A stretch of 35,225 nt of DNA, taken from contig JALWZJ010000173.1 in NCBI GenBank assembly GCA_027002625.1, positions 1-35,225 of the forward strand. Direction: 5' to 3'. Positions 8,569 through 16,545 of this stretch are shown piece after piece. Numbering within the stretch: the first letter of the stretch is position 1; each line of letters begins with the position of its first letter. Below the pieces are notes generated by a model. That model saw only the letters and a program-made list of their open reading frames with translations. It searched no databases and was not told where the DNA came from. Source of the stretch: Campylobacterales bacterium (GTDB lineage Bacteria; Campylobacterota; Campylobacteria; Campylobacterales; Nitratiruptoraceae). The position numbers and the translations under genes are program-made.

Positions 8569-9201
8569 ATGTTCTATTTTTTTGAAGTGATGGATGAGAA
8601 TATGATGGAGCGGATCTACCGCTTCCGCTACGATATCGTATGTGAAGAGCTTGGATTTTTCGACAAGGAGCGCTATCCGGATCAGAAAGAGCGTGACGAG
8701 TACGATCGCTACTCCACCCATTTCGTGGCTTTGGATGAGGAGTGTCAGATCGTGGCCACCACCAGGCTCATCCACCACTCTCCCATAGGATATCCCACAG
8801 AAGAGCATCTGCAGATCTATCCAGAGGTCAAAGCGCTGCTCGATACCTTCAAAAAAGAGAAGCTCAGCGAGATCTCTCGTGTCTTCATCGCTAAAAAACA
8901 TCGCAATATGTACGATAGTAAACTTATCATTTCCAACTTCATTGTTGAGAAAATCTATCCTTTGGGAAAAGATTTAGGTATCGAATATTGCTACTCGGCT
9001 ATGGAGAAGCGCTTCATCCGCTTCACCAGGATGCTGGGTGTGCGGTACGATATCATAGGCCCTCTCCAGGAGGGCTACGGGTCGCCTCGCTATCCCTGCT
9101 TGCTCAGTATCGCCAGGCTGGAGCGGGACAATCCGATGCTGTTAGAAAACTATAAAAAGAGAGTCCAATGGTTCAAAGGATCGCAATTGTCGCTACAGTG
9201 A
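8569..9201 (+). CDS. GNAT-fold acyltransferase of the LuxI / FeeM (N-acyl amino acid synthase) type
   Basis: A 210-residue cytosolic protein without signal or membrane helices. Its N-terminal RFRYDIVCEELGFF, the acidic pair D43/D46 in DEYDRYS, R66 in ATTRLIHH, and EISRVFI (E101, R104) follow the spacing of the LuxI autoinducer synthase core and of the exosortase-associated/FeeM acyltransferase families. Such enzymes move an acyl chain from acyl-ACP or acyl-CoA to an amine such as an amino acid or SAM. No exosortase, PEP-CTERM gene or LuxR regulator is visible. It overlaps the downstream receptor gene by 34 nt. The alternative is a generic GNAT acetyltransferase; the product is unknown. Confidence 0.68.
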   Translation: MFYFFEVMDENMMERIYRFRYDIVCEELGFFDKERYPDQKERDEYDRYSTHFVALDEECQIVATTRLIHHSPIGYPTEEHLQIYPEVKALLDTFKKEKLSEISRVFIAKKHRNMYDSKLIISNFIVEKIYPLGKDLGIEYCYSAMEKRFIRFTRMLGVRYDIIGPLQEGYGSPRYPCLLSIARLERDNPMLLENYKKRVQWFKGSQLSLQ

Positions 9202-11210
9202 GTTTGACACTTTTCGCCAATCCCTTAAGCGAGAGTCTCAAAAAAGATCTCCAGACCTTTTCCCATATCGCCGATATCTCCAAAGAGAACGAGTTTTTCC
9301 AGCCCCATATCGTCTCCATCTACAGAGGATACGAGCTCGAAAAGCTGGGCGTCCAGACTCTTCAAGATGCTTTATGGCTGGTTCCCGGAGTGGATATATA
9401 TTCCAATAATTTAGGTGCAATCTATCCAGTTTTTAGAGGCTCCAATCCCATCACCTTTGGCCAAACCAAACTTTTCATAGACGGTGTTTTGGTCAACAAT
9501 CTTTTTGGAGATCACTACACCCAATATATGCAGATGCCCATAGAGCTCATCAAGCGTATCGAGGTGGTGCGAGGGCCAGGGAGCAAAAGCGAAGGGGTCA
9601 ATGCCTATGCAGGATCGATCTATATAACCACCTATGCCGAGAATTTTGGCGAATTCGAGTGCAACAAGGTTTTTGTCAAAAGAGGATCCCAGCTTTTTCG
9701 TGGCGGGGGATTTTATACCAACCACCATCTGGGCGAATTGAAACTCTATACCGAGTTTTACTATCAACAAGACGACAAGAGTGTCTACTCCGGTCCCGAT
9801 ATGCTCTATACCGGCTATCTTGGTGAGGTCAACAAGCCTTTGGCCAAGGCTGGGGAGGCTCCTTTGTGGCTCAAAAACTACTCCTTCGCCATGACCATGA
9901 GCCTGGGAGGCTTCAAGCTTCAAGTTAGAGATAACCGCTACAAACATGGTATGGGATTTGGTGTGAGCTATCTGTTGCCGCCAAAAAATGATTACTATCT
10001 CATGCCAAATCGATATATGGAGATGAGCTATCAAAAAGATTTGGCCAAAGTGTGGCACTTGGAGTTGAAAAGTGGGGTACGCCACGACTCTTTGAGCATG
10101 GATACCCACTACGCCCCAGCGGGTCTTGTAGTGCCGAGTCCTTTCGATCCCGATCGGATCGTGGTCTACAAAGAGGGGATGTACGGCTTTTTCCAGGCAA
10201 AACAGAGCACCATCTACGCCAAAGCTTATCTTGGCTACAAAGGATGGTCGAGACACGAAGTGGTTTTTGGTGCGAGAGGTTCCAAAGAGCGCACCTATGG
10301 CGTCACCACCATCACCACCGACAAGACGGGTCAAAGTGGTCAATTGGTGGACTACTCCGAGAGTTTTCCTTTTTTGGATCCAAAGGCCAAGCGAGTCTCT
10401 TCTATCTTTTTTTTGAGCGATACTTTCGAGTATAGCCGCGATCTCACTTTCTATTACGGGATCAATCTGGAGAGAAATACCCAAAGCGACTATATTTTCA
10501 ATCCTCGATTTTCCATGGTCTACCAGATAGACACGGCGAACATTTTCAAAGCCTCCTATGCCAAATCCCAGCGCAACCCTTCGTGGCAGGAGCTTTTCAC
10601 TATCAACAACATCACGAAAGTGGGCAATCCGCATCTGCGTCCTGAGCGGGTGCATGCCCTGGAGGCCAGCTTCATCCACCGATTCGGAGCCGACGATTTC
10701 GTACAGGCCTCCATATTTTTCTTGCGCAACAAAAATCTCATAGACAATATCAATCTCGAACACAAATATCTCAACCGAAAGGATCAAAATCTCTACGGTT
10801 TCGAGCTGGAACTCTCGAAGATGGTGGATGCCTACACCAAGCTCTATGCCAACTACTCCTTCGTAGATGGACGCAACAGTTGTGGCACCCCTTTGGCCAA
10901 TATTGCCAAACATATGGCCAAGGGGTATCTGCTTCGCCAGCTCACCCCCAATCTAAGTGTTAGCCTATTGGCTCGATATGTGGGCGACAAACACCGTTTT
11001 AGTTTCGATACGAGAAAGCCACTGAGAGGATATACCACTTGCGATCTTGGGCTCTCCTACGCTTTCGACAATGGTCTGCATCTAAGATTCAGTGCCAAAA
11101 ACATCTTCGATGCTACGATCAAATACCCTTCGCCCCCTTACACCTATATAGAGGACTACTCGGCAATGAAGGGGCGGGCTTTCATCTTCTCTATGGTTTG
11201 GGGGTTGTGA
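9168..11210 (+). CDS. TonB-dependent outer-membrane receptor
   Basis: A 680-residue protein. A short signal peptide (IAIVATVSLTLFA, residues 5-17) precedes a plug domain at about 40-155 with LQDALWLVPGVDIYSNN, VFRGSNP, LFIDGVLVNN and the conserved IELIKRIEVVRGPGSKSEG. The remainder is an aromatic-rich 22-strand-type barrel ending in GRAFIFSMVWGL. RNPSWQELFT and GNPHLRPER are typical late-barrel motifs. Ligand is unknown; siderophore, cobalamin or copper-chelate receptors look alike at this level. The first 34 nt overlap the acyltransferase gene, and the stop overlaps the next start by 1 nt. A tonB gene lies convergently 2.5 kb downstream. Confidence 0.9.
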   Translation: MVQRIAIVATVSLTLFANPLSESLKKDLQTFSHIADISKENEFFQPHIVSIYRGYELEKLGVQTLQDALWLVPGVDIYSNNLGAIYPVFRGSNPITFGQTKLFIDGVLVNNLFGDHYTQYMQMPIELIKRIEVVRGPGSKSEGVNAYAGSIYITTYAENFGEFECNKVFVKRGSQLFRGGGFYTNHHLGELKLYTEFYYQQDDKSVYSGPDMLYTGYLGEVNKPLAKAGEAPLWLKNYSFAMTMSLGGFKLQVRDNRYKHGMGFGVSYLLPPKNDYYLMPNRYMEMSYQKDLAKVWHLELKSGVRHDSLSMDTHYAPAGLVVPSPFDPDRIVVYKEGMYGFFQAKQSTIYAKAYLGYKGWSRHEVVFGARGSKERTYGVTTITTDKTGQSGQLVDYSESFPFLDPKAKRVSSIFFLSDTFEYSRDLTFYYGINLERNTQSDYIFNPRFSMVYQIDTANIFKASYAKSQRNPSWQELFTINNITKVGNPHLRPERVHALEASFIHRFGADDFVQASIFFLRNKNLIDNINLEHKYLNRKDQNLYGFELELSKMVDAYTKLYANYSFVDGRNSCGTPLANIAKHMAKGYLLRQLTPNLSVSLLARYVGDKHRFSFDTRKPLRGYTTCDLGLSYAFDNGLHLRFSAKNIFDATIKYPSPPYTYIEDYSAMKGRAFIFSMVWGL

Positions 11211-11752
11211 TGAGACAGATTGTGCTGTTGGTGCTGCTTTTTTGCTTCGCCCAAGCCTACGAATACAACAAGCTTCTTTTGCGCACGCAATCTTCCCTCT
11301 ATCCCAAACTGATCGTAATGGATCGAAAACTCTCTTCCCACATCAACGATAGGCGTATCGATCTGTATATCTTGGTCACCTCCATCGATTGGCTCTATGG
11401 CAGATATATCAAAGAGCAGCTGGACAAACTTTTCCCCAAAGGGGTAGGAGGGTATATTCTGCGTACTAAGGTGGTAAATTTTTCCACCTTTTTAGCCGAT
11501 AAAGAGAAAAGTGCCGACGCCATCTACCTACTCAAAGCGAAGGAGGAGATCTTGGAAAAGGTGGCCAAAAAGATAGAGGGGAAAAATATCTACTCCTTTA
11601 CCTATGAAAAAGAGGATCTGCTCTTTGGGTTTTTGTTCAATGTCTCCATCGAAAAAGAGGTGGTGATCTATATCAACAAAAGGGTGCTGTTGCGCAACGA
11701 TTTCGAATTTATGCCCGAGCTTTACCAGATGGCTCGGTTCATAGAGCCTTAA
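11210..11752 (+). CDS. Periplasmic YfiR-like (DUF4154) protein
   Basis: A 180-residue exported protein with signal peptide MRQIVLLVLLFCFAQA. The mature part contains ADAIYLLKA, YSFTYEKEDLLFGFLFN, EKEVVIYINKRVLLRNDFEFMPEL, the beta/alpha pattern of the YfiR/DUF4154 family (known member: the repressor of the YfiN diguanylate cyclase in Pseudomonas). Unlike YfiR, the mature protein has no cysteine, so disulfide-based redox control is not possible. ATG 11210 overlaps the receptor stop (TGATG) and the GGDEF/EAL gene starts 1 nt after its stop, implying one receptor-adaptor-enzyme chain. The family call rests on pattern resemblance. Confidence 0.65.
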   Translation: MRQIVLLVLLFCFAQAYEYNKLLLRTQSSLYPKLIVMDRKLSSHINDRRIDLYILVTSIDWLYGRYIKEQLDKLFPKGVGGYILRTKVVNFSTFLADKEKSADAIYLLKAKEEILEKVAKKIEGKNIYSFTYEKEDLLFGFLFNVSIEKEVVIYINKRVLLRNDFEFMPELYQMARFIEP

Positions 11753-11753
11753 A

Positions 11754-13700
11754 ATGCTAAATCTAAAAAAATCTCTGAGTTCTCGCATACTTTTTTACTT
11801 TTTTATCGTGGGCATCACTCTCATCGTAGGGGTCTTCTACACTTTCGAGGAGGCTGGGAAAGAGGCCTTTAAGCAGATGGAAAAAGAGAAGGCCGAAGTG
11901 ATCGTCAACACCATCGTCCCCACTATCGCCATGAATCTCTATTTGGGAATGACTTCTAACGTGGACAAGATCATCAAAGAGGTGACCGACAACAACGAAA
12001 ACATCCTGGGTATCACCGTAGTGAACAAAGGCAAAGTGGTCAGCAGCTACCTCAAAAAAGATATCGGCAAGAGCGATTACTTCATCATGACTCGCACCAT
12101 CAAGCGTCCCAACTCCGATGAGAGTATCGGGAAGATGCACGTGATCTACTCCTACGCCCATTTCAAGCGATTGGTGAGCAAATATAGCAAACTTTTGTGG
12201 ATATTTTTGTTCGGTATCGCCGTACTTTTGATCCTTTTTAGTATCTATTTGGAGCAGCTTCTTTCGCCTTTGAAGCAGATAGTGTTGCAGCTGAGCAACT
12301 ACACTCCCAAGAAAAATCTCTCTTTCGAGTTTTCCGATAGAGAGGACGAGATAGGGAGGATCTCCAGGACATTGGAGAAGATGCAGCAAAAGATCAGAAG
12401 CTACGCTTTGAAACAGGAGAATATGAACAAAATATTGGAGGAGAAGGTCCAACAAAAGACCCAAGAGCTCAAAAATCGACTCTATGTAGACTCCTTGACA
12501 GGACTACCCAACAGATTTCGCCTCCAAGAGGATCTGGAAAATCTAAATGACGCCACCCTCATCATTATCAATATCGACGATTTCAAAGAGCTCAACGATC
12601 TTTTCGGCCATAAAACGGGAGACAAGATCCTGGCCAGTTTCGCCCAAAACATCAAAAATCTCATTACCACCAACTATCCCAAATTTTATCGCTTTTCGGG
12701 TGACGAGTTTGCGATGCTCTTCAATAGACGAATGACGAAAAGCGATATCGAGCAGTTTTTGAGTCTTTTGGCCAACAAGATAGAGAATATGACCTTCTTT
12801 CATGGCGACAAGGAGCTTTCGCTCCATGTGACGATGGGAGCCTATATCGGCAAAGAGGGAGCCTTGGAGAAGGCCGATATCGCCCTCAAAAAGGCCAAAC
12901 AGCATAAAAAGAGCTACGAAATCTACGAAGAGAGCGACAAATCGGTGGAGATCCAGTACCAAAAGAATATCGAGTGGATCAAAAGGCTTAAAAAATCGAT
13001 AGATCTGGAGCGAGTGATCCCCTATTTCCAAGCGATCGTCAACGCTCAGACCAAAAAGCCAAAAGGCTACGAGTGCTTGATGCGAATCAGAGGAGACGAA
13101 GGAGAGATCCACTCACCGTACGAGTTTTTGGAGATCGCCAAAAAGTCCAGATACTATCCTAAACTCACCCAGATCATGATCGCCAAAAGCTGCCAATATT
13201 TTCAGCACAGCAACTGCGGCTTCTCCATCAACTTCTCGATCCTCGACATCATGAACAAAGATATAGTCCAGACACTCAAAGAGAGTATCGAGAAGTATCA
13301 GGTAGCCGATCGGCTGATCTTGGAGATCGTGGAGTCCGAGGGGATCGAGAACTACTCTTTGGTGTACGATTTCGTGACGGATATGAAAAATATCGGCTGC
13401 CAGATCGCTATCGACGATTTCGGTACGGGCTACTCCAACTTCGAGCATATCTTGCAGTTACCTATCGACTATATCAAAATAGACGGCTCTTTGGTCAAAA
13501 ACGTCTCCACCGACGAAAACTCCGAGCTGATCATCTCCACCATCGTCAATTTGGCCAAAAAGAAAAAGATAGCCACCGTAGCGGAGTTCGTCAGCTCCGC
13601 CGAGATCTATGAGAAGGTGAAGGCTCTGGGAGTGGATTATGTCCAGGGCTACTACTTCGCCAAGCCGGAAGAGCATGTAGAGATCGAGTGCGATCAGTAG
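11754..13700 (+). CDS. Membrane HAMP-GGDEF-EAL cyclic-di-GMP turnover protein
   Basis: 648 residues: transmembrane helix about 12-31, periplasmic segment 32-143, second helix about 146-166, HAMP about 167-220, coiled coil to 240, GGDEF domain about 241-395, EAL domain about 405-640. The cyclase motif is SGDEF (315-319) rather than GGDEF. The phosphodiesterase keeps E440 (as ECL instead of EAL), N493, DDFGTG (554-559), K575, E611 and QGY (631-633), so metal binding and catalysis look intact. The periplasmic domain is the expected contact for the YfiR-like protein encoded just upstream (1-nt gap). Net activity, synthesis or breakdown, cannot be told from sequence. The last 7 nt overlap the opposing tonB gene. 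Confidence 0.93.
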   Translation: MLNLKKSLSSRILFYFFIVGITLIVGVFYTFEEAGKEAFKQMEKEKAEVIVNTIVPTIAMNLYLGMTSNVDKIIKEVTDNNENILGITVVNKGKVVSSYLKKDIGKSDYFIMTRTIKRPNSDESIGKMHVIYSYAHFKRLVSKYSKLLWIFLFGIAVLLILFSIYLEQLLSPLKQIVLQLSNYTPKKNLSFEFSDREDEIGRISRTLEKMQQKIRSYALKQENMNKILEEKVQQKTQELKNRLYVDSLTGLPNRFRLQEDLENLNDATLIIINIDDFKELNDLFGHKTGDKILASFAQNIKNLITTNYPKFYRFSGDEFAMLFNRRMTKSDIEQFLSLLANKIENMTFFHGDKELSLHVTMGAYIGKEGALEKADIALKKAKQHKKSYEIYEESDKSVEIQYQKNIEWIKRLKKSIDLERVIPYFQAIVNAQTKKPKGYECLMRIRGDEGEIHSPYEFLEIAKKSRYYPKLTQIMIAKSCQYFQHSNCGFSINFSILDIMNKDIVQTLKESIEKYQVADRLILEIVESEGIENYSLVYDFVTDMKNIGCQIAIDDFGTGYSNFEHILQLPIDYIKIDGSLVKNVSTDENSELIISTIVNLAKKKKIATVAEFVSSAEIYEKVKALGVDYVQGYYFAKPEEHVEIECDQ

Positions 13701-14443
13701 ATGATCGAATATTTCACAAAAATTTTGATCTTTGTCGTGGTTTTGGGGCGAGGGTAGTCTTTGAAGGCGGTTTTGATAGTCTCGATGCTGTTTTTGTCCA
13801 GTGCTTCGTACCCACTGGAGGTAAGAAGCCGCAGATCACTTATATCTCCATTGGAGTGGAGCAAAAACTCCACGGCGTTGATGCCCTCTTGACGAGTTTT
13901 GACGGCGATGTAGGGGTAGCCTCGCAAGTAGAGATATTTTTGAGTGATCGTAGCGATTTTAGTTAGATTGTCTTGTAAAAACCTTTTTTGCTCCTTTGTA
14001 AAAGTGGAAAAATCGTCCCTGTAGAGTTTTCGTAGCTCGGGTGGCAATTTGGATAGGCCCGCTTTGGCCTTTTGGGGAGTGGGGGCCTTGGCGAAAAGGG
14101 CTTCTAAAGATGGCATGGTCTGGTTGTGCTCTTTTTGGATGGTTTTTCTATATCGTTTGTGGGATTTGACGAGTTTTTTTCTTTGGTGCTTATGAAGGAG
14201 CTTTGGTTTTTGTTTGAGCCTCTTTTTGATAGGTTTTGGATGGGGTTTTTTGATAGAGGGTTTGGATCGATATGTAAGGGTAGGGGATGGCTTGGGAGCC
14301 GGTTTTAAAATCTTGAGTCCTTGGATATTGAACCTGGCTTTGTGAGATGGCGGTGTGGTATGACGCGTATCGAACCAGATAGCCCAAAGAAGCAGTAGAT
14401 ACAGAGCCAATGTGATGAAAAAAGAGATCAAAAGCCTATTCAT
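13694..14443 (-). CDS. tonB: TonB energy transducer
   Basis: A 249-residue protein with an inner-membrane anchor (about residues 5-24, ISFFITLALYLLLLWAIWF), a Lys/Pro-rich periplasm-spanning linker at about 40-110, and a C-terminal TonB domain with YPYIAVKTRQEGINAVEF, NGDISDLRLLTSSG and the final FVKYSIIY. It links the proton motive force, through ExbBD, to outer-membrane receptors. No exbB or exbD is in the window. ATG 14443 is chosen; an in-frame TTG at 14449 would add two residues. There is no clear ribosome binding site, and a TATAAT ends only 6 nt before the ATG, suggesting a leaderless mRNA. It is convergent with the receptor operon and overlaps it by 7 nt. Confidence 0.9.
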   Translation of the reverse strand: MNRLLISFFITLALYLLLLWAIWFDTRHTTPPSHKARFNIQGLKILKPAPKPSPTLTYRSKPSIKKPHPKPIKKRLKQKPKLLHKHQRKKLVKSHKRYRKTIQKEHNQTMPSLEALFAKAPTPQKAKAGLSKLPPELRKLYRDDFSTFTKEQKRFLQDNLTKIATITQKYLYLRGYPYIAVKTRQEGINAVEFLLHSNGDISDLRLLTSSGYEALDKNSIETIKTAFKDYPRPKTTTKIKIFVKYSIIY

Positions 14444-14449
14444 AACCAA

Positions 14450-14455
14450 ATTATA
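14450..14455 (-). promoter_or_regulatory. -10 box (TATAAT) for tonB
   Basis: A perfect TATAAT on the minus strand in GAGCTATAATTTGGTT. The expected start site, about 7 nt on, falls on or next to the tonB ATG at 14443. There is no TTGACA at the usual spacing and no obvious Fur box. Confidence 0.5.
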
Positions 14456-14477
14456 GCTCTTTTTAGGTAGCTTTGGA

Positions 14478-14483
14478 TAAAAT
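14478..14483 (+). promoter_or_regulatory. -10 box (TAAAAT) for hemL
   Basis: TAAAAT in TTTGGATAAAATC, closely similar to the leuD -10 region (TTTTGATAAAATC at 18442-18454). The start site near 14490 leaves a 15-nt leader with AAAAGGACC before the ATG at 14505. The divergent tonB -10 lies 22 nt upstream. Confidence 0.5.
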
Positions 14484-14504
14484 CAAAACAAAAAAGGACC
14501 AAAA

Positions 14505-15788
14505 ATGTTGGAAAAAAGCAAAGCGGCATACGAAGAGGCCTTGCGCTATATCCCAGGAGGTGTGGACTCTCCCGTGCGGGCTTTTAAAAGCGTAGGCGGG
14601 GTGCCCCCATTTATCGAGCGTGGGGAGGGAGCCTTTTTGTACGATATCGACGGCAATCGCTATATCGATTATGTGCAGAGCTGGGGGCCTCTTATCTTTG
14701 GCCACGCGGATCCTAAGACGCTGGAGGCTGTATGTGAGCAGGCCAACAAGGGGCTCAGCTTCGGAGCACCCACGCTTTTGGAGACCGAGCTGGCCAAGGA
14801 GATCGTGGAACTTTTCGACTCCATCGACAAGATCCGTTTCGTCAATAGTGGTACAGAAGCGGTGATGAGCGCCATCAGACTGGCTCGGGGATTTACGGGT
14901 AGAGACGATATCGTCAAGTTCGAGGGGTGCTACCACGGCCATAGCGACAGCTTGCTGGTCAGTGCCGGCAGTGGTGCCGCTACCTTTGGCCATCCAAGCA
15001 GTCCGGGAGTGCCCGAGGACTTTACCAAGCATACCCTCTTGGCTCGCTACAACGATATAGAGAGTGTCAAGCGCTGCTTCGAAGCGAGCAGCGATATCGC
15101 TTGTGTCATCATCGAGCCGATCGCTGGCAATATGGGATTGGTGCCCGCAGATGAGGAGTTTTTGCAGCAGCTTCGAGCCCTTTGCGACGAGCATGGGGCG
15201 CTTCTCATTTTTGACGAGGTGATGAGCGGCTTTCGAGCCAGTCTCAAGGGAGCCCAAGGGCTCACCTCCGTGCGTCCCGATCTGGTGACCTTGGGCAAAG
15301 TGATAGGTGGTGGGATGCCAGTAGGTGCCTTTGGAGGAAGAGCCGACATCATGGCTCATCTAAGTCCCGAGGGCCCGGTCTATCAAGCGGGGACTCTCAG
15401 TGGTAATCCCGTGGCGATGGCGGCGGGGCTGAGCGTGGTGCGGCGGCTCAAGAAGGACCCCTCCATCTACAAAATTTTAGAGCTAAGAGCCAAAGGGCTC
15501 GTGGGTGGATTTCAAAAAATAGCCGATGCCAGGGGTGTACCACTGCAGACAGAGGTAAGAGGCAGTATGTTCGGCTTTTTCTTCAACGACCGACCGGTCA
15601 AAAATTTCGACGACGCCCAAAGAAGCGATCTGGAGCTTTTCGCCAAATTTCATCAAGAGATGATCAAACGAGGGGTCTATTTCGCTTGCAGTCAGTTCGA
15701 GACCGGCTTCATCTGTACGCCGCTGGATGAGAAGCTCATCGACGAAACCCTCGAACATATCGACGAGGGACTAAAGAAGATCGTATGA
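14505..15788 (+). CDS. hemL: Glutamate-1-semialdehyde 2,1-aminomutase
   Basis: A PLP enzyme that forms 5-aminolevulinate in the C5 tetrapyrrole pathway. It has 427 residues. [10 protein letters not shown] near the N-terminus, [34 protein letters not shown], and the PLP lysine K265 in [16 protein letters not shown] are all canonical. The ATG at 14505 has AAAAAGGACCAAAA upstream. It is the first gene of a three-gene unit and overlaps the AtpZ-like gene by 4 nt. Together with hemH at 25694 it marks haem synthesis, consistent with the cytochrome genes here. Confidence 0.97.
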   Translation: MLEKSKAAYEEALRYIPGGVDSPVRAFKSVGGVPPFIERGEGAFLYDIDGNRYIDYVQSWGPLIFGHADPKTLEAVCEQANKGLSFGAPTLLETELAKEIVELFDSIDKIRFVNSGTEAVMSAIRLARGFTGRDDIVKFEGCYHGHSDSLLVSAGSGAATFGHPSSPGVPEDFTKHTLLARYNDIESVKRCFEASSDIACVIIEPIAGNMGLVPADEEFLQQLRALCDEHGALLIFDEVMSGFRASLKGAQGLTSVRPDLVTLGKVIGGGMPVGAFGGRADIMAHLSPEGPVYQAGTLSGNPVAMAAGLSVVRRLKKDPSIYKILELRAKGLVGGFQKIADARGVPLQTEVRGSMFGFFFNDRPVKNFDDAQRSDLELFAKFHQEMIKRGVYFACSQFETGFICTPLDEKLIDETLEHIDEGLKKIV

Positions 15789-16051
15789 AGCAGCCAAAAT
15801 ATAGAAAAATCATCGAAGGGGCCGAGGCGTTGTCTCTGGGTATCTCCATCGTCGTAGCGATCCTCATAGGAGTAGGGCTTGGGTATTGGCTTAGAAATCT
15901 TTTTGGTCAAAATTGGCTTTTGTGGGTCGGTGTCTTCATCGGCGTGGCGGCTGCGATCCTCAATGTCTACAAAGCCTATCAGAAGCAAAAAAGAGAGTTC
16001 GATGAGCTGGCCAAAGATCCACGATACAAAAACTACTACGAAGAGAAATGA
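15785..16051 (+). CDS. AtpZ/AtpI-family small membrane protein
   Basis: An 88-residue protein with two transmembrane helices (about 17-37 and 43-62) joined by a short loop, a basic N-terminus and a charged C-terminus ([22 protein letters not shown]). This is the layout of AtpZ/AtpI, accessory proteins of the F-type ATP synthase thought to help assemble the c-ring or handle Mg2+. No atp structural genes are in the window; pairing with hemL is, from memory, a Campylobacterota arrangement. It overlaps hemL and the next gene by 4 nt each (ATGA). Confidence 0.8.
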   Translation: MKQPKYRKIIEGAEALSLGISIVVAILIGVGLGYWLRNLFGQNWLLWVGVFIGVAAAILNVYKAYQKQKREFDELAKDPRYKNYYEEK

Positions 16052-16545
16052 GAGGCTTTTGGATTATCGTAATCGTGTTGGATCTGGTAGTGATAGGGGG
16101 CTCCTTTTTTGTCCACTCGCCATACTTTTTGCTCAATACCCAACTGGCCTTCATCTCCTCTTTACTCATTGTCATGGGCTCTTTTTATGGCTACAAGAAA
16201 GTGGTGCAAAAAAGAAGCGCCACCCCCGGACCCGATACGATAGATCAGATTGAAGATCGCTTTGGGCTCTATGAGGAGGAGTCGCCACAAGAGGCCAAAG
16301 AGCTTTTTGAAAGAGAAAAGGAGAGAGTGAAAAAGGGCGGAGCCCTCAAGCACTTTTTGCCTACTTCAGGCGCTTTTTTCTCACCCTATCGGCTCGTTGG
16401 CTATGGAGTATTGGCGCTGATGGTGTTGTGGCTGATTGGTCGAGGGATTTTCGAGCCCTTGAGTTTTCTACTCGGGCTTGCCATCGTCCCAGCAGGGACG
16501 ATGCTCTATGCACTTTTTGTAGCCAAAGATCAGTCTTCGATGTAG
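16048..16545 (+). CDS. Four-helix membrane protein, unknown function
   Basis: A 165-residue protein with hydrophobic segments at about 4-25, 30-48, 114-131 and 135-158. A cytosolic charged loop at about 50-105 includes [16 protein letters not shown] and [16 protein letters not shown] recognise no catalytic motif. It is coupled to the AtpZ-like gene by a 4-nt overlap and so may share its role in energy-complex assembly (inference). Its last 16 nt overlap the 3' end of rpoD on the opposite strand. Confidence 0.8.
   Translation: MRGFWIIVIVLDLVVIGGSFFVHSPYFLLNTQLAFISSLLIVMGSFYGYKKVVQKRSATPGPDTIDQIEDRFGLYEEESPQEAKELFEREKERVKKGGALKHFLPTSGAFFSPYRLVGYGVLALMVLWLIGRGIFEPLSFLLGLAIVPAGTMLYALFVAKDQSSM

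Noticed and set aside
8569-9201. Frameshift or fusion at the 34-nt acyltransferase/receptor overlap
   Set aside because: Both proteins look complete: the acyltransferase ends naturally and the receptor has its own signal peptide from ATG 9168.
9411-10913. 500-codon open frame antisense to the TonB-dependent receptor
   Set aside because: It is the mirror of a receptor with clear plug and barrel motifs; the antisense protein shows no family motif and has low-complexity, codon-driven composition.
7315-13700. The accessory operon as a recently acquired island
   Set aside because: No insertion sequence, integrase, flanking repeat or clear change in codon usage; it is bounded by housekeeping genes and shares the TTGGCCAA palindrome with them.
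14450-14504. Fur box controlling tonB/hemL
   Set aside because: No sequence close to the GATAATGATAATCATTATC consensus; only the two -10 boxes are evident.
14463-15359. 298-codon open frame antisense to hemL
   Set aside because: Shadow of hemL codon usage; no start signal or motif.
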